Positions 52,237 to 61,351 of a stretch of 64,000 bases of DNA are shown here, piece after piece (positions within the stretch are counted from its first letter, which is position 1; each line of letters begins with the position of its first letter). The position numbers and the translations under genes were made by a program. Origin of the DNA: Angustibacter luteus. Lineage in GTDB: Bacteria; Actinomycetota; Actinomycetes; Actinomycetales; Angustibacteraceae. Where the stretch lies: NCBI RefSeq assembly GCF_039541115.1, contig NZ_BAABFP010000002.1, positions 434,001-498,000 of the forward strand. Reading direction: 5' to 3'. The notes beneath the pieces are model-generated. The model was given only the letters and a program-made list of their open reading frames with translations. It did no database searches and was not told the DNA's origin.

Positions 52237-52971
52237 TCACGCCGTCCACGCGCCTCGGTGTGCGGCCGCCTCACGACGTGGACGGCGAAGGCCGACCATG
52301 TAGGGCAGACCCGCGCCGGCGACGGACAGGGTCTTGCCGAGGCGTCCGAGCACGGAAGGCTTCGGGAGCGCCGGAAACGCGCCCGCCAGGTCAGCGACGT
52401 CCACGTAGTGCGCCACCACCGGGCCGATCCCCTCGAGGTCCTGGGAGACCTGGTGCGTGGGTCCGGGAAGTGCGGTGTCTCCGCTGCGGTAGAGCTCTTC
52501 TGAGACGAGCACGTACTCGGGGACGTCAACGGCGTTCTTCAGCAACCGGTGCACGAGGATGACGTCGATCCCGACGAGCTTGCGCCGTTGCCGGATCGTC
52601 TGGGTGGCGACCTCGCCGCTGTGCGCGACGAACTTCAGCTTGAGGTTGTTCGCCTCGGTGCAGCTCTTGCACGGGCACAGGTTCGTCGCGACGTACTGCC
52701 GCTCGCGGTGGAACGCTCGGTGCATCGACGTGGCGGCCTGAAGGGTCAGGGCGACCGTCGCCTCACGGTCCATGGCGTCGGCGTCGCGGGCGAGAAAGGC
52801 TGCGTCGCCTTCGATCTCGATCAGGTCGAAACCGGGCGCGGCGTCGATCACCTTCTCCAACAGCCTGGACGTGTTGACCTCCGCGTGCGCAAGGCTCATC
52901 CGATGGGATCGCATGTACTCGGTGTAGCCACCGATGTCAGCGATGAGCAGGAGCGAACGCCCGGACGTCAT
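52237..52971 (-). CDS. DUF2652 protein with class III nucleotidyl-cyclase fold
   Basis: 244 aa. Cyclase-like core: LLIADIGGYTEYMRSHRM (first metal Asp near residue 11), LLEKVIDAAPGFDLIEIEGDAAFLA (quoted in part: IEIEGDAAF, second metal Asp near 57), FVAHSGEV, and GIDVILVHRLLKN in place of the GxxVNxAxR transition-state helix. A CPCKSC cluster (about 98-103) may bind metal or an iron-sulfur centre. Activity is unproven. ATG 52971 is favoured because TAGGGT (52977-52982) lies five bases upstream, implying a leaderless message. Same strand as the MFS-cNMP gene, 49 bp downstream of it. Confidence 0.75.
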   Translation of the reverse strand: MTSGRSLLLIADIGGYTEYMRSHRMSLAHAEVNTSRLLEKVIDAAPGFDLIEIEGDAAFLARDADAMDREATVALTLQAATSMHRAFHRERQYVATNLCPCKSCTEANNLKLKFVAHSGEVATQTIRQRRKLVGIDVILVHRLLKNAVDVPEYVLVSEELYRSGDTALPGPTHQVSQDLEGIGPVVAHYVDVADLAGAFPALPKPSVLGRLGKTLSVAGAGLPYMVGLRRPRREAAAHRGAWTA

Positions 52972-53020
52972 GCGTGACCCTACCAATCGGCCGAACCCTC
53001 AGAAACGCCTGAAATGCCTG

Positions 53021-54706
53021 CTATTCCGCCGGTTCCCCGGGGTCCGCTTGCGGCGTGAACCGGTCGAGCATCGAGTCGACCACCGACCCCGCCTCACGCG
53101 CGCTCGGCGTGTAACCGAGCACGACGGAGAGGAAGTGGTCGGAGCCCAGCGCCTGCAGTCGAAGCTCGGTGCTGGCTCGGACCGTCGCCGTCCGTCGGGT
53201 ACGCCGCAGCAGCGCGATCTCGCCGAAGCCCTCCCCCGGGCCGAGCGTGGCGACGACGTGTCCGTCCCCGATGACCTCGGCCTCGCCTGACTCGATCACG
53301 AAGTACCGGTCGCCGATGTCGCCCTGTTCGAAGACGGCGCGCCCGACGGTCACCACCACCGGCTCCAGCCCGCGGGCGAGACGCTCGATCGCGGGCAGCG
53401 GCAGGGCGTTCAACATGGCCACGGACTGCAACGTGCCGATGTCCCGATCTCGGACGTCGATGGACCGGTCCATGCGGCGCAGGCGCGGCCACGACACCAA
53501 CGCGCAGAGCGGGCACAGCAGCCCGACGACCACCAGCGCCGGGCGGACGCCCGAGAGCCCGATCAGCAGCGACGTGACGATCGCCCCGACCCCGATGAAC
53601 AGCGCGACCAGGCTCTCCAGAACGCCGAACACCCGCGCCAGGACGTCGTCGCCGGCGAGCCGGGCCAGCAGCGTGAACCCGCCGAGGTCGATCAGGGAGT
53701 TGCCGACGCCGACGCACGCCAGGAGGGCGAGGGCCGCGGCCTGCTGCGGGAAGACGCCGATCAGCGTGACCGGGACGCCCCACAGGGCCACGCCGACGGC
53801 GAACCACGCACCGAGTCGGCGAGTGCTGACCAGCAAGGACGCCGCCAGCGAGCCGAGCACTGCACCGGCTCCGACAGCGGCGGTGAGGACGCCCACTCCT
53901 GGTTCGCCGGTCCCCAGCACGTCGATGGCCACCACGACGGTGAGGACGGTGAGCGCACCTCGGGTGAAGGCCTGCGCCGCCGCCAGGCCCATGATGAGGG
54001 CGATGTCGCGGTTCTGGCTGACGGCCCGAATCCCTTCTGCCGCAGCGCCGATGAGGTTGGTCTCCACCGGCGCGGGCGGGCGCGGCGGGGCGTCGTAGCG
54101 CAACCGCACCAGCAGCGCCGCGGCCCACAGCGAGGCGCCCGCTGCCACGGCGAAGACGACGGTCACGCCGGTGAGCTGGAGCAGCAGCGCGGCCAGCAGC
54201 GGACCGACCAGCGTCGCGGCGGAGTCCAGGAGCCCGCGGACGACGTTCGCACTGGCGAGCTCGTACCCGCTGTGGCACAACGATGGGAGCAGCGCCGAGT
54301 GCGCCGGACGGTACAGGGTGGCGGCGATGGTCGAGAGCACCGCCAGGGCGTAGACGACGGACGTCGGACCGCCGACGCCGACGACCACCGCGGCCGCACC
54401 GGTCGCGGCACCACGCAGCAAGGAGACCAGGATCAGCACGCGTTCCCGTCGTCCCCTGTCGGCCAACGGGGACAGGAGCGGAGCGAGGATCGCGGACGGC
54501 ACCATGCGCAGCAGTCCTACGAGCCCGACGGCCGTGGCGCCGCCGTCGCGGTAGGCCACGATCCCCAGGCCCACGGTGAAGGCCCACTCCGCCGTCCAGG
54601 CGCCGAGGAAGCTGAGCTGGGCGCGCCGCAGGTTGGGGTTGCGGGCGTTGCTGGCGAACGCGGCGGCAGCCAGGCGGAGCCTGCCCCGGACCCGCTCAGC
54701 CGCCAC
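53021..54706 (-). CDS. MFS transporter fused to a C-terminal cyclic-nucleotide-binding domain
   Basis: 561 aa. Residues about 28-405 are an MFS module of 12 helices (LSFLGAWTAEWAFTVGLGIV, ALAVLSTIAATLYRPAHSAL, RLLARLAGDDVLARVFGVLE in part). Residues about 430-545 form a Crp-type domain: ALPLPAIERLARGLEPVVVT, FEQGDIGDRYFVIESGEAEV and the phosphate-binding cassette GEGFGEIALLRRTRRTATV, with Glu and Arg as in cAMP sites. The GTG start has TACGGT six bases upstream (54713-54718), again leaderless. Transport is probably gated by a nucleotide made by the neighbouring cyclase-like protein (inference). Confidence 0.85.
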   Translation of the reverse strand: MAAERVRGRLRLAAAAFASNARNPNLRRAQLSFLGAWTAEWAFTVGLGIVAYRDGGATAVGLVGLLRMVPSAILAPLLSPLADRGRRERVLILVSLLRGAATGAAAVVVGVGGPTSVVYALAVLSTIAATLYRPAHSALLPSLCHSGYELASANVVRGLLDSAATLVGPLLAALLLQLTGVTVVFAVAAGASLWAAALLVRLRYDAPPRPPAPVETNLIGAAAEGIRAVSQNRDIALIMGLAAAQAFTRGALTVLTVVVAIDVLGTGEPGVGVLTAAVGAGAVLGSLAASLLVSTRRLGAWFAVGVALWGVPVTLIGVFPQQAAALALLACVGVGNSLIDLGGFTLLARLAGDDVLARVFGVLESLVALFIGVGAIVTSLLIGLSGVRPALVVVGLLCPLCALVSWPRLRRMDRSIDVRDRDIGTLQSVAMLNALPLPAIERLARGLEPVVVTVGRAVFEQGDIGDRYFVIESGEAEVIGDGHVVATLGPGEGFGEIALLRRTRRTATVRASTELRLQALGSDHFLSVVLGYTPSAREAGSVVDSMLDRFTPQADPGEPAE

Positions 54707-54873
54707 CTGGCGACCGTACCGCTCCGCGGCCTTGCCTCCGCCGAGGCTGGGCTCTCCCGTCTGGTCGACGGCGCTGCTGACTCGTTACCGCACCGAGATC
54801 GCTCAGCGTCCGTACTCCCAGACGCCGTTGTTACGTTCGCGCCCGCAGCTGCCTGCTGCGGGACCCATCGGGA

Positions 54874-55443
54874 GTGAACGTGGCGGTTGCAGACCGGGAG
54901 CACTGGTGCTCCGAGTCGTTCATCGGAGCCGGTTGGCTTCGGCATCTGCCCGACCGTGCGCTGCTGGTCGTCAACGCACTGGTCGCGCGTGGACCCCTGC
55001 ACCTCGACGCGCTGGAGTCCGAGCTTCGTCGGGTCATCGGGCTTGAGCTGGGGTGGCAGTCCGCGGCATGGGAGCCGCCTCACCACTGGACCGACGCGGA
55101 GCTGGACCACCTGCGCCGAGAGGAGCCTGAGTTCACGGAGCGGGTCACCGCCGCCGAGGTGATCGCCCAGGAAGCCGCGGCGCGGGCCGTGCGGGTCACC
55201 GAGCTCGAGATGCACGCCACGCAGTTCGGCATCGCGACACCGACGACCCTGGGCAGCACCGTCGACTACCTCGTGGCCTGCGGTCTGCTCGAGTCGACGG
55301 TGGAGGTCCTCGACCTGGCCCCGGCCCCGCCGCTGCCCGCGCAGGTTCTGCACCTGGACGCCGAGGAGGCGGCCCTCGAGGAGCGGATGCGGTCGCGACG
55401 CGTCTGGCAACGCCGGGAACGGCAGCGCGTGGCTATCAGCTGA
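54874..55443 (+). CDS. Hypothetical protein
   Basis: 189 aa, acidic and helical: SFIGAGWLRHLPDRALLVVN, HLDALESELRRVIGLELGWQ, PEFTERVTAAEVIAQEAAAR, and a basic C-terminus ERMRSRRVWQRRERQR. No domain recognised; the HLPDRALLVVNALV part may be a degenerate winged helix. GTG 54874 follows GGGAG closely; GTG 54880 is an alternative. Divergent from the MFS-cNMP gene. Confidence 0.6.
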   Translation: MNVAVADREHWCSESFIGAGWLRHLPDRALLVVNALVARGPLHLDALESELRRVIGLELGWQSAAWEPPHHWTDAELDHLRREEPEFTERVTAAEVIAQEAAARAVRVTELEMHATQFGIATPTTLGSTVDYLVACGLLESTVEVLDLAPAPPLPAQVLHLDAEEAALEERMRSRRVWQRRERQRVAIS

Positions 55444-55465
55444 CGGCCCCGCACGCGACCGTCAG
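55440..55465 (+). terminator. Weak stem-loop at the end of the hypothetical gene
   Basis: CTGACGG and CCGTCAG pair across a 12-nt loop, starting at the stop codon. Nothing else is seen in the 241-bp gap up to 55684. Confidence 0.4.
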
Positions 55466-55684
55466 GGTCGCCGCAGGAGGCCATCGGTCGATGGGCCCCT
55501 TGCGGCGTTGCCTGAACCTCGTCACCATCACGCACGGTGAACCTGAGAGCCCAGCACGGGTGCATCCGGCGGAAGACCCGTCGGCCGGACTCCCTGGAAC
55601 CGCGCCTCGCTGGCACCTCCTCGACGCACTGACCGTCCCGGCCGGAAACGCCGGATCCGACGACCGGTCCTGCGGATGCAACTC

Positions 55685-56578
55685 TCAGCCAGCCGCTGCC
55701 CGCGGATGCTCACCGAGGTACCTACGAGCAGAGTCGAGTGTTCGAGCAGCATGCTCGGCTGCGCCCAGTTCCTCGAGTCTCGCCAGATTGGGCACCTCGA
55801 GCGAGTAGGTCATGGGCGGGGTCAGGGCCAGCAGCCCGGCAACGTCCAGGCCGCCCTCACCCAGGTAGAGCCGCTGCTCTCGGACCTCGACGCGCAGCCC
55901 CTCCTCGGACTGCGGCAGGGCCGCCGGCGCATCGCACAGCTGACACAAGTTGAACCAGTGTCGCGGCAGGGCGGCCAGATCCTCGACTCTCGTCCCTGCC
56001 CGGTCCACGTGGTAGGCGTCCAGGAGCAGTCCGGAGTTGGGTGCTCCGACCGCCTGAAGAACGTCCACGGCCTGCGTCAGCGTCCGGACTGCCGCAATGG
56101 CGACGAACTCGAGGTTGACGCGCAGGTGGTACCGGCCAGCGAGCTCGCACAGGGCGGCGAACTGGTCGACATAGAACCCGCGGTCCCTCGCCCAGATGCT
56201 GCACAGCACGTCTCGCGCCCCGAGCGATTGTGCGACCTCGAACGCAGCCTGATAGCCGCGGACGTCCACATCGTCGTGGATGCAGGCCAGTTCGATGTCG
56301 CTGACCGAGATGCCCGTCGCCGTCAAGGCGACCCGTGTCTTGCGAAGCAGCTCGCGGTTCGAGGCGAGCTCATACTCCGGCTCGCCGGGGACTCCCAGCG
56401 GAATCGTTCGAAGACTCACGGAGTCGTAGCCAACTCGGGCCGCAACGTAGACCAGCTCCGGCGGCGGACATTTCAGAGCCGTCAGATGGGCCAACGAGAA
56501 TCGTGCGGACACGGTGGCGGTTCTCAGCTCGGCATCAGCGGGGGCCGATTCGCCGAGCGGCTCGCTGAACCGCGGCAC
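55685..56578 (-). CDS. Sugar phosphate isomerase/epimerase-fold (TIM-barrel) enzyme
   Basis: Up to 297 aa; an internal GTG at 56512 (VSARFSLAHLTALKCPP) may be the true start, giving about 275 aa. AP-endonuclease-2/xylose-isomerase-like barrel: YVAARVGYDSVSLRTIPLG, ISVSDIELACIHDDVDVRGY, LRVNLEFVAIAAVRT (Glu metal ligand), LLLDAYHVDRAGTRVEDL and FNLCQLCDAPA (Asp/His ligands). The family includes epimerases, isomerases and dehydroshikimate dehydratases. Divergent from the LacI gene and probably under its control; part of the catabolic island. Confidence 0.75.
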   Translation of the reverse strand: MPRFSEPLGESAPADAELRTATVSARFSLAHLTALKCPPPELVYVAARVGYDSVSLRTIPLGVPGEPEYELASNRELLRKTRVALTATGISVSDIELACIHDDVDVRGYQAAFEVAQSLGARDVLCSIWARDRGFYVDQFAALCELAGRYHLRVNLEFVAIAAVRTLTQAVDVLQAVGAPNSGLLLDAYHVDRAGTRVEDLAALPRHWFNLCQLCDAPAALPQSEEGLRVEVREQRLYLGEGGLDVAGLLALTPPMTYSLEVPNLARLEELGAAEHAARTLDSARRYLGEHPRAAAG

Positions 56579-56657
56579 CTGGACCCGACACCGAAACGAC
56601 GCTGCTGCTCATCTGCGCCCGTCACCTCCGAGGTGGATATGCCTCTTGGATGCTGCG

Positions 56658-56783
56658 GCAACTCGTTGCAGTAGCGTGTCAGTGTGATCGTGCTCTGTCA
56701 ACAAGCTGCGCGCGTATCCCGCTGCAGCGCAGCACACAGGACGCCCCAGTCGGCCACGTGCTACCGTTGCAGACCGTTGCAGA
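56658..56783. promoter_or_regulatory. Candidate LacI-family operators
   Basis: Palindrome GCAACTCGTTGC (56658-56669) and two adjoining direct repeats CCGTTGCAGA (56764-56783). All share the core GTTGC(A). They flank the divergent isomerase and lacI starts within a 245-bp gap that holds no gene. Confidence 0.5.
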
Positions 56784-56823
56784 GATGGACTGACGAAGCA
56801 TTGGGCGGAATTCTGAGGGTGAT

Positions 56824-57789
56824 ATGACCGAGGTCTCACTGACGGACGTGGCGAGGCTGGCAGAGGTGTCCAAGTCGACGGCCTCCCGCACGTTCACTCG
56901 TCCCGAACTCGTGACGAGACGGACCAGGCAGCGGGTACTGCGGGCGGCAGACGACCTGGGGTACCGCACCGCGACCGGATCAGAGCGCGTTGGAGCGGTC
57001 GGCCTCTTCGTGCCGGACATCGCCAACCCCTTCTTCGCGCCACTGATCAAGGCAGTTCACGCTGAAGCGAGTCGACACCAGCACGTGGTTGTCGTCGTCG
57101 AGAGCGACGAGCACACCAACGAGGAGAGCGAAGCCGTCAACAGCGTCATCGACACCGTCTCGGGCCTGATCCTGGCCTCGCCGCGGATGGATGACCAAGC
57201 GCTGCAGGATCTCGCCATGAGGTCAAGGATCGTGCTCTTGTTCCGCGAGTCCTCCGCCGTCAGCAATTGCATCGTGCCGGGGCTCGATGGATACACGCAG
57301 GCGATCGCGCACCTGCATACCCTTGGGCACCAACGGGTGGTGTACCTGGCCGGGCCTCACGACTCGTACTCGAACGAGGCGCGCAGGCAGACACTCAACG
57401 CCGCCGCTCTGAGCTTCGGGATCGACCTGGTCGAGCTCGGACCGTTCGAGCCTCGCTACGAGGCCGGGGCGCGCGCAGCGGACCTCGTTCTCTCACTGGG
57501 GGTGACCGCCGCCGTGGCGTACAACGACCTCATCGCCCTAGGGCTCTTGTCGAGCCTGCAATCCCGTGGCGTTCGCATCGGGCAGGATATCAGCGTCGTC
57601 GGTATCGACAACTCCTGGCTCGGTGAGATATCCAACCCCCCTTTGACATCTGTCCACGTGCCGGGCCCGGAGGCGGCCACCATGGCGGTGCGCATCCTCC
57701 TGGCGTCGCCAGAGACGCCTCCGGGTCAGCGATCGATACCCCCGACACGGCTAGTCGTCCGGAGCAGTACCGGCCCTGCTAAGGCTTAG
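56824..57789 (+). CDS. LacI-family transcriptional regulator
   Basis: 321 aa. N-terminal LacI HTH SLTDVARLAEVSKSTASRTF, hinge RVLRAADDLGYRT, then a periplasmic-binding-like effector domain (FVPDIANPFFAPLIKAVHAE; GHQRVVYLAGPHDSYSNEAR; DISVVGIDNSWLGEISNPPL; TSVHVPG). The effector pocket does not reveal the ligand. ATG 56824 with GAGGGTGAT upstream. It converges on the LivF gene (19 bp apart), and is the only regulator in the transport/catabolism island. Confidence 0.9.
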   Translation: MTEVSLTDVARLAEVSKSTASRTFTRPELVTRRTRQRVLRAADDLGYRTATGSERVGAVGLFVPDIANPFFAPLIKAVHAEASRHQHVVVVVESDEHTNEESEAVNSVIDTVSGLILASPRMDDQALQDLAMRSRIVLLFRESSAVSNCIVPGLDGYTQAIAHLHTLGHQRVVYLAGPHDSYSNEARRQTLNAAALSFGIDLVELGPFEPRYEAGARAADLVLSLGVTAAVAYNDLIALGLLSSLQSRGVRIGQDISVVGIDNSWLGEISNPPLTSVHVPGPEAATMAVRILLASPETPPGQRSIPPTRLVVRSSTGPAKA

Positions 57790-57808
57790 CACCCGCGCTA
57801 CGGCGATG

Positions 57809-58567
57809 TCACAGGCCGAGGTAGAGCTGGCGGACGCCGGCATCGTGTCGGAGGTCGGCCGAGGGCCCCTCCAGCGCGACCGATCCGTTCTCCAAGACCA
57901 GGCATCGCTCGGTCGCCTCGAAGGTGAGCCAGGCGTTCTGCTCCACGAGCAGCAGGCTGAGGCCGCGCTCGCGCAGTCGGTTCAATGACGCCAGCACCTC
58001 GCCGACGAGCTTCGGCGAGAGTCCCATGGACGGCTCGTCGAGTACCAGGATGCTGGGTTCGGACATCATGGCGCGACCGATCGCCAGCATCTGCTGCTGC
58101 CCACCGGACAGGGTTCCGGCCAGCCGGTTGCTCATGTCCGACAGCACCGGGAACAGCTCGTAGACCTCGTCGAACGTCGCCTTTCTGCGGGCGTTTCGCT
58201 TTCGTGAGTACGCGCCCAGGTCCAGGTTGTCCCGGACGGTCAAGCCGCCGAACACATGACGGCCCTCCGGCACGTATCCGATTCCGTGGCGGACGACGTC
58301 CCGGGCGTTGACCTGCATCAGGTCGACCTCGCCCAGCTTCATGGACGCGCATGCACGGGGCGCGAGGCCCATCAGAGCCCGGAGAGTCGAGGTCTTGCCG
58401 GCTCCGTTGGCGCCGATGATTCCGAGGCACTGCCCCGGCTCCAGGATGAAGCTGACGCCGTCCACGGCGACCACGCCGCCGTACCGGACAGTGAGCCCCT
58501 CGACCTGCAGCCGCTCCGGGGCGACGTCTGAGGATGCCGCTTTCGCGACCGCGGCGTTGTCGGTCAT
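57809..58567 (-). CDS. livF: Branched-chain amino acid-type ABC transporter ATP-binding protein LivF
   Basis: 252 aa ATPase: Walker A GANGAGKTST, Q-loop YVPEGRHVFGGLTV, signature LSGGQQQM, Walker B ILVLDEPSMGLSP, H-loop LLVEQNAW. YVPEGR and VEQN are typical of the HAAT/LivF group. ATG overlaps the stop of the upstream fused LivM-LivG gene by 4 bp. Last gene of the import operon. Name reflects the family; the true substrate need not be an amino acid. Confidence 0.88.
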   Translation of the reverse strand: MTDNAAVAKAASSDVAPERLQVEGLTVRYGGVVAVDGVSFILEPGQCLGIIGANGAGKTSTLRALMGLAPRACASMKLGEVDLMQVNARDVVRHGIGYVPEGRHVFGGLTVRDNLDLGAYSRKRNARRKATFDEVYELFPVLSDMSNRLAGTLSGGQQQMLAIGRAMMSEPSILVLDEPSMGLSPKLVGEVLASLNRLRERGLSLLLVEQNAWLTFEATERCLVLENGSVALEGPSADLRHDAGVRQLYLGL

Positions 58568-60408
58568 CGTGACAGCTCCCTGTCCTGATCCGCGCTCGCC
58601 TTCGCGATGCTCTTCTCATCCGGCACCAGATCGGCCACCTGCGACACGTCGCCCAGGTAGGCTTCGATGACCTGCGGATCGCGAACCACCTCAGCCGGCC
58701 GCCCGTCCGCGATGACGGCGCCACTGGCCAGGACCGCGACGCGATCGCAGAGCGACATCACTAGGCCCATGTTGTGCTCGACCAGCACGACGGTGACTCC
58801 CCCGTCGCGGATCGCCTCCACGATCTGCCGGAGCTGAGCCACCTCCTGCCCGTTCAGACCAGCGGCAGGCTCGTCGAGCAGCAGCAGTCGGGGGTTCGTC
58901 GCGATAGCGCGCGCGAGCTCGACCCTGCGCTGCACCCCGTAGGGCAGCGATGCCGGCGGCTCGTCGGCGTAGTCGGCGATCCCGAACCTGGCGAGGATCT
59001 GGTCTGCCTGCGCGCGCATCCGGCGTTCGTCGCGGACGATGCCGACGGGCCAGCCGACGTACGCCGTGGTGGAGACCATCGAGGAGCGGTCGAGGGCCAT
59101 CAGCACGTTCTGCCGGACGGTGAGCTGGGTGAACAGCCGAAGGTTCTGGAAGGTGCGTGCGATGCCGTACTGCGAGAGCTGCGCGGGCGTCAGTGCCGTG
59201 ACGTCCTGGTCGTCCAGCAGGAAGCGTCCCCCGTTCGGCTTGTACAGCCCGCTGATCACGTTGAGGAGCGTGGTCTTGCCTGAGCCGTTAGGACCGACGA
59301 TCCCGGTGATGCTGCCGGCCTCGACGTCGATGGTGACGTCGTTCAGCGCCTTGAGGCCACGGAAGCTCTTGCTGATGCCACGAACGTGCAAGGTGGCGGC
59401 GGACCGGTTCTCGCCAGCCCCGAGTCCGCCGGTGCCGTCCGGGGCGAACGGCTGCACGGCGGCTCGTTCTGCCGCCGTCCCGCGACGCATCGACCGGATT
59501 CGTCTTGGGATGCCGGCCAGCCCGGTAGGTGCAAAGACCACCGCGAGCACCACGATGGCGCCGTATCCGAGCTGTGCATAGGTCGAGAAGTCGATCAACC
59601 ACTCCCGCACCAGGGACAGGACGACAGCCCCGATGATGCAGCCGATGATGCTCTGCCGGCCACCGATGATGACCATGGCGAGGAGAAGGAACATCGTGGC
59701 GATGCTGAAGGAGTCCGGCGAGACGTAGTGGATGAGGCCGGCGTACAGGATTCCCGCCACTCCGCCGTAGAGGCTGGAGACGCCGAATGTCATCAGTCGG
59801 AGAACCTTGACGTTCGCGCCCAGCGCGCTGGCGGCGATGGAGTCGTCGCGCATGGCCATCATCCGGCGGCCGAGTCGGGTGTGCACGATGAAGAGCGCGA
59901 ACGCCAGGCCAAGCGCAAGCGCCGCGATCTCCAGGTAGTAGTAGAGGTACTCGCTGCTGAGATCGACCCCGAAGAACGGTGGCGTCGGGACTCCGGAGAT
60001 CCCGTTGGCACCGTGGGTGATCGAGGAGGCGTTGGTGATCCAGCTGGTGAACGCGAGTGCCAGGCCGAGTGTCACGATGCCCAGGTAGTGGGACTGCACG
60101 CGGAGCGCGGGGATCCCCACGACGACTCCCATGAGCAGGCTGGCGAGCAGCCCGACGACTGCGGCCGTCCAGAAGCCGAAACCGTGCTCCGTGGTCAGGA
60201 TCGCGACCCCGTAGGCGCCGACCCCGAAGAAGGCCACCTGGGCCAGGTTGACCTGCCCTCCGATACCGAGGGCAAGTCCGAGCCCGATGGAGAGGATGGC
60301 GAAGATGATCATGACATCGGCGACGTGAATCTGGTACGAGCCCACCAGATAAGGCAGGGCGACGAGCCCCACGGCCACCACCAGGACTGCACCGAGCTTG
60401 ACCTTCAT
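58564..60408 (-). CDS. Fused LivM permease and LivG ATPase of HAAT-type ABC importer
   Basis: 614 aa. Residues about 1-320 are a LivM permease with about eight helices (IGLGLALGIGGQVNLAQVAF, GVGAYGVAIL, GIPALRVQSHYLGIVTLGLA, RRMMAMRDDSIAASALGANV). A linker (about 325-355) leads to a LivG ATPase: Walker A GPNGSGKTT, FQNLRLFTQLTV, a degenerate signature (LPYGVQRRVELARA), Walker B LLLLDEPAAGLN, H-loop VLVEHNMGLV. In most genomes livM and livG are separate genes. ATG 60408 overlaps the LivH stop. Confidence 0.88.
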   Translation of the reverse strand: MKVKLGAVLVVAVGLVALPYLVGSYQIHVADVMIIFAILSIGLGLALGIGGQVNLAQVAFFGVGAYGVAILTTEHGFGFWTAAVVGLLASLLMGVVVGIPALRVQSHYLGIVTLGLALAFTSWITNASSITHGANGISGVPTPPFFGVDLSSEYLYYYLEIAALALGLAFALFIVHTRLGRRMMAMRDDSIAASALGANVKVLRLMTFGVSSLYGGVAGILYAGLIHYVSPDSFSIATMFLLLAMVIIGGRQSIIGCIIGAVVLSLVREWLIDFSTYAQLGYGAIVVLAVVFAPTGLAGIPRRIRSMRRGTAAERAAVQPFAPDGTGGLGAGENRSAATLHVRGISKSFRGLKALNDVTIDVEAGSITGIVGPNGSGKTTLLNVISGLYKPNGGRFLLDDQDVTALTPAQLSQYGIARTFQNLRLFTQLTVRQNVLMALDRSSMVSTTAYVGWPVGIVRDERRMRAQADQILARFGIADYADEPPASLPYGVQRRVELARAIATNPRLLLLDEPAAGLNGQEVAQLRQIVEAIRDGGVTVVLVEHNMGLVMSLCDRVAVLASGAVIADGRPAEVVRDPQVIEAYLGDVSQVADLVPDEKSIAKASADQDRELSR

Positions 60409-61274
60409 GCGCGGTTCACCGTGCGCTCCCCGAAGATGCCCGTCGGCAGGATCATGATCACGACCGTGAACACGACGAACACGACCAGTTCCGAGTAACC
60501 CTCGAACTGACCGGCGGCGAACGAGTCCAGGACCCCGATCGCAAGCCCACCCACGATCGCACCCTGGATGTTGCCGAATCCCCCGAGGATCGCGGCGGCG
60601 AACCCCTTGATGCCCAACGAGCCGCCAAGCGAGGCATTGACGTAGAGCAGCGGTCCAGCCAGTCCTCCGGCAAGCGCGGCGAGGCCGGCTCCGACGGCGA
60701 ACGCGATCGCGTTGCTCCTGCCGACATGAATGCCGACGGCCGTGGCGGCGTCCGGATCCATCGCGACGGCTTGCATCGCCGAACCCAGTTTCGTGCGTTG
60801 GAGGAAGGCGACCAGCGCGATCGTCGCAAGCGCGGCCACGATGAGGACGACGATGCTGTACGTACGGATCCTCAGGCCACCGACGTCGATCGGCGCCGCC
60901 TTCAAAGGTGACGGAACCGCGCGCCCGGTGGCTCCCCAGATGATCGTGGCCAGGGCCTCGAGCATCACTCCGAAGCCGATGGTGCCGATGAGCATCAGGT
61001 CGAAGTCCCGGCCTTCCAGGGGGCGCAAGACCCTTTCGATGACCAGACCCAGCGCGCCGGTGATCACGACGGCGATCACGATGGCGACCGCGAAGGGCAG
61101 CTTGGCCGTCATGTAGAACGTCGATGCGGTGTAGGCCCCGATCATGACGATCTGGCCGTTGGCGAAGTTGACCAGCCCCATGGTCCGGTAGACCAGCGAG
61201 AACCCCAAGGCGACCAGCGCGTAGATGGCCCCCAGGGTGAGCCCACCGATGAGTGTCTGGAGTTGAACCTGCAT
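60405..61274 (-). CDS. livH: HAAT-type ABC transporter permease LivH
   Basis: 289 aa, about eight helices: LIGGLTLGAIYALVALGFSL, RTMGLVNFANGQIVMIGAYT, the LivH signature GLVNFANG, and GIKGFAAAILGGFGNIQGAI near 220-239. ATG 61274 with GGAAGGA upstream. Sits between the substrate-binding protein and the LivM-LivG fusion. Confidence 0.88.
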   Translation of the reverse strand: MQVQLQTLIGGLTLGAIYALVALGFSLVYRTMGLVNFANGQIVMIGAYTASTFYMTAKLPFAVAIVIAVVITGALGLVIERVLRPLEGRDFDLMLIGTIGFGVMLEALATIIWGATGRAVPSPLKAAPIDVGGLRIRTYSIVVLIVAALATIALVAFLQRTKLGSAMQAVAMDPDAATAVGIHVGRSNAIAFAVGAGLAALAGGLAGPLLYVNASLGGSLGIKGFAAAILGGFGNIQGAIVGGLAIGVLDSFAAGQFEGYSELVVFVVFTVVIMILPTGIFGERTVNRA

Positions 61275-61351
61275 GACGTTCCTTCCGCCTCGAGGGGTCC
61301 GACCTGCGGTGCCCGGAGCCAGGACGTCGCCGCCCCGGCTCCGGGCCACCG

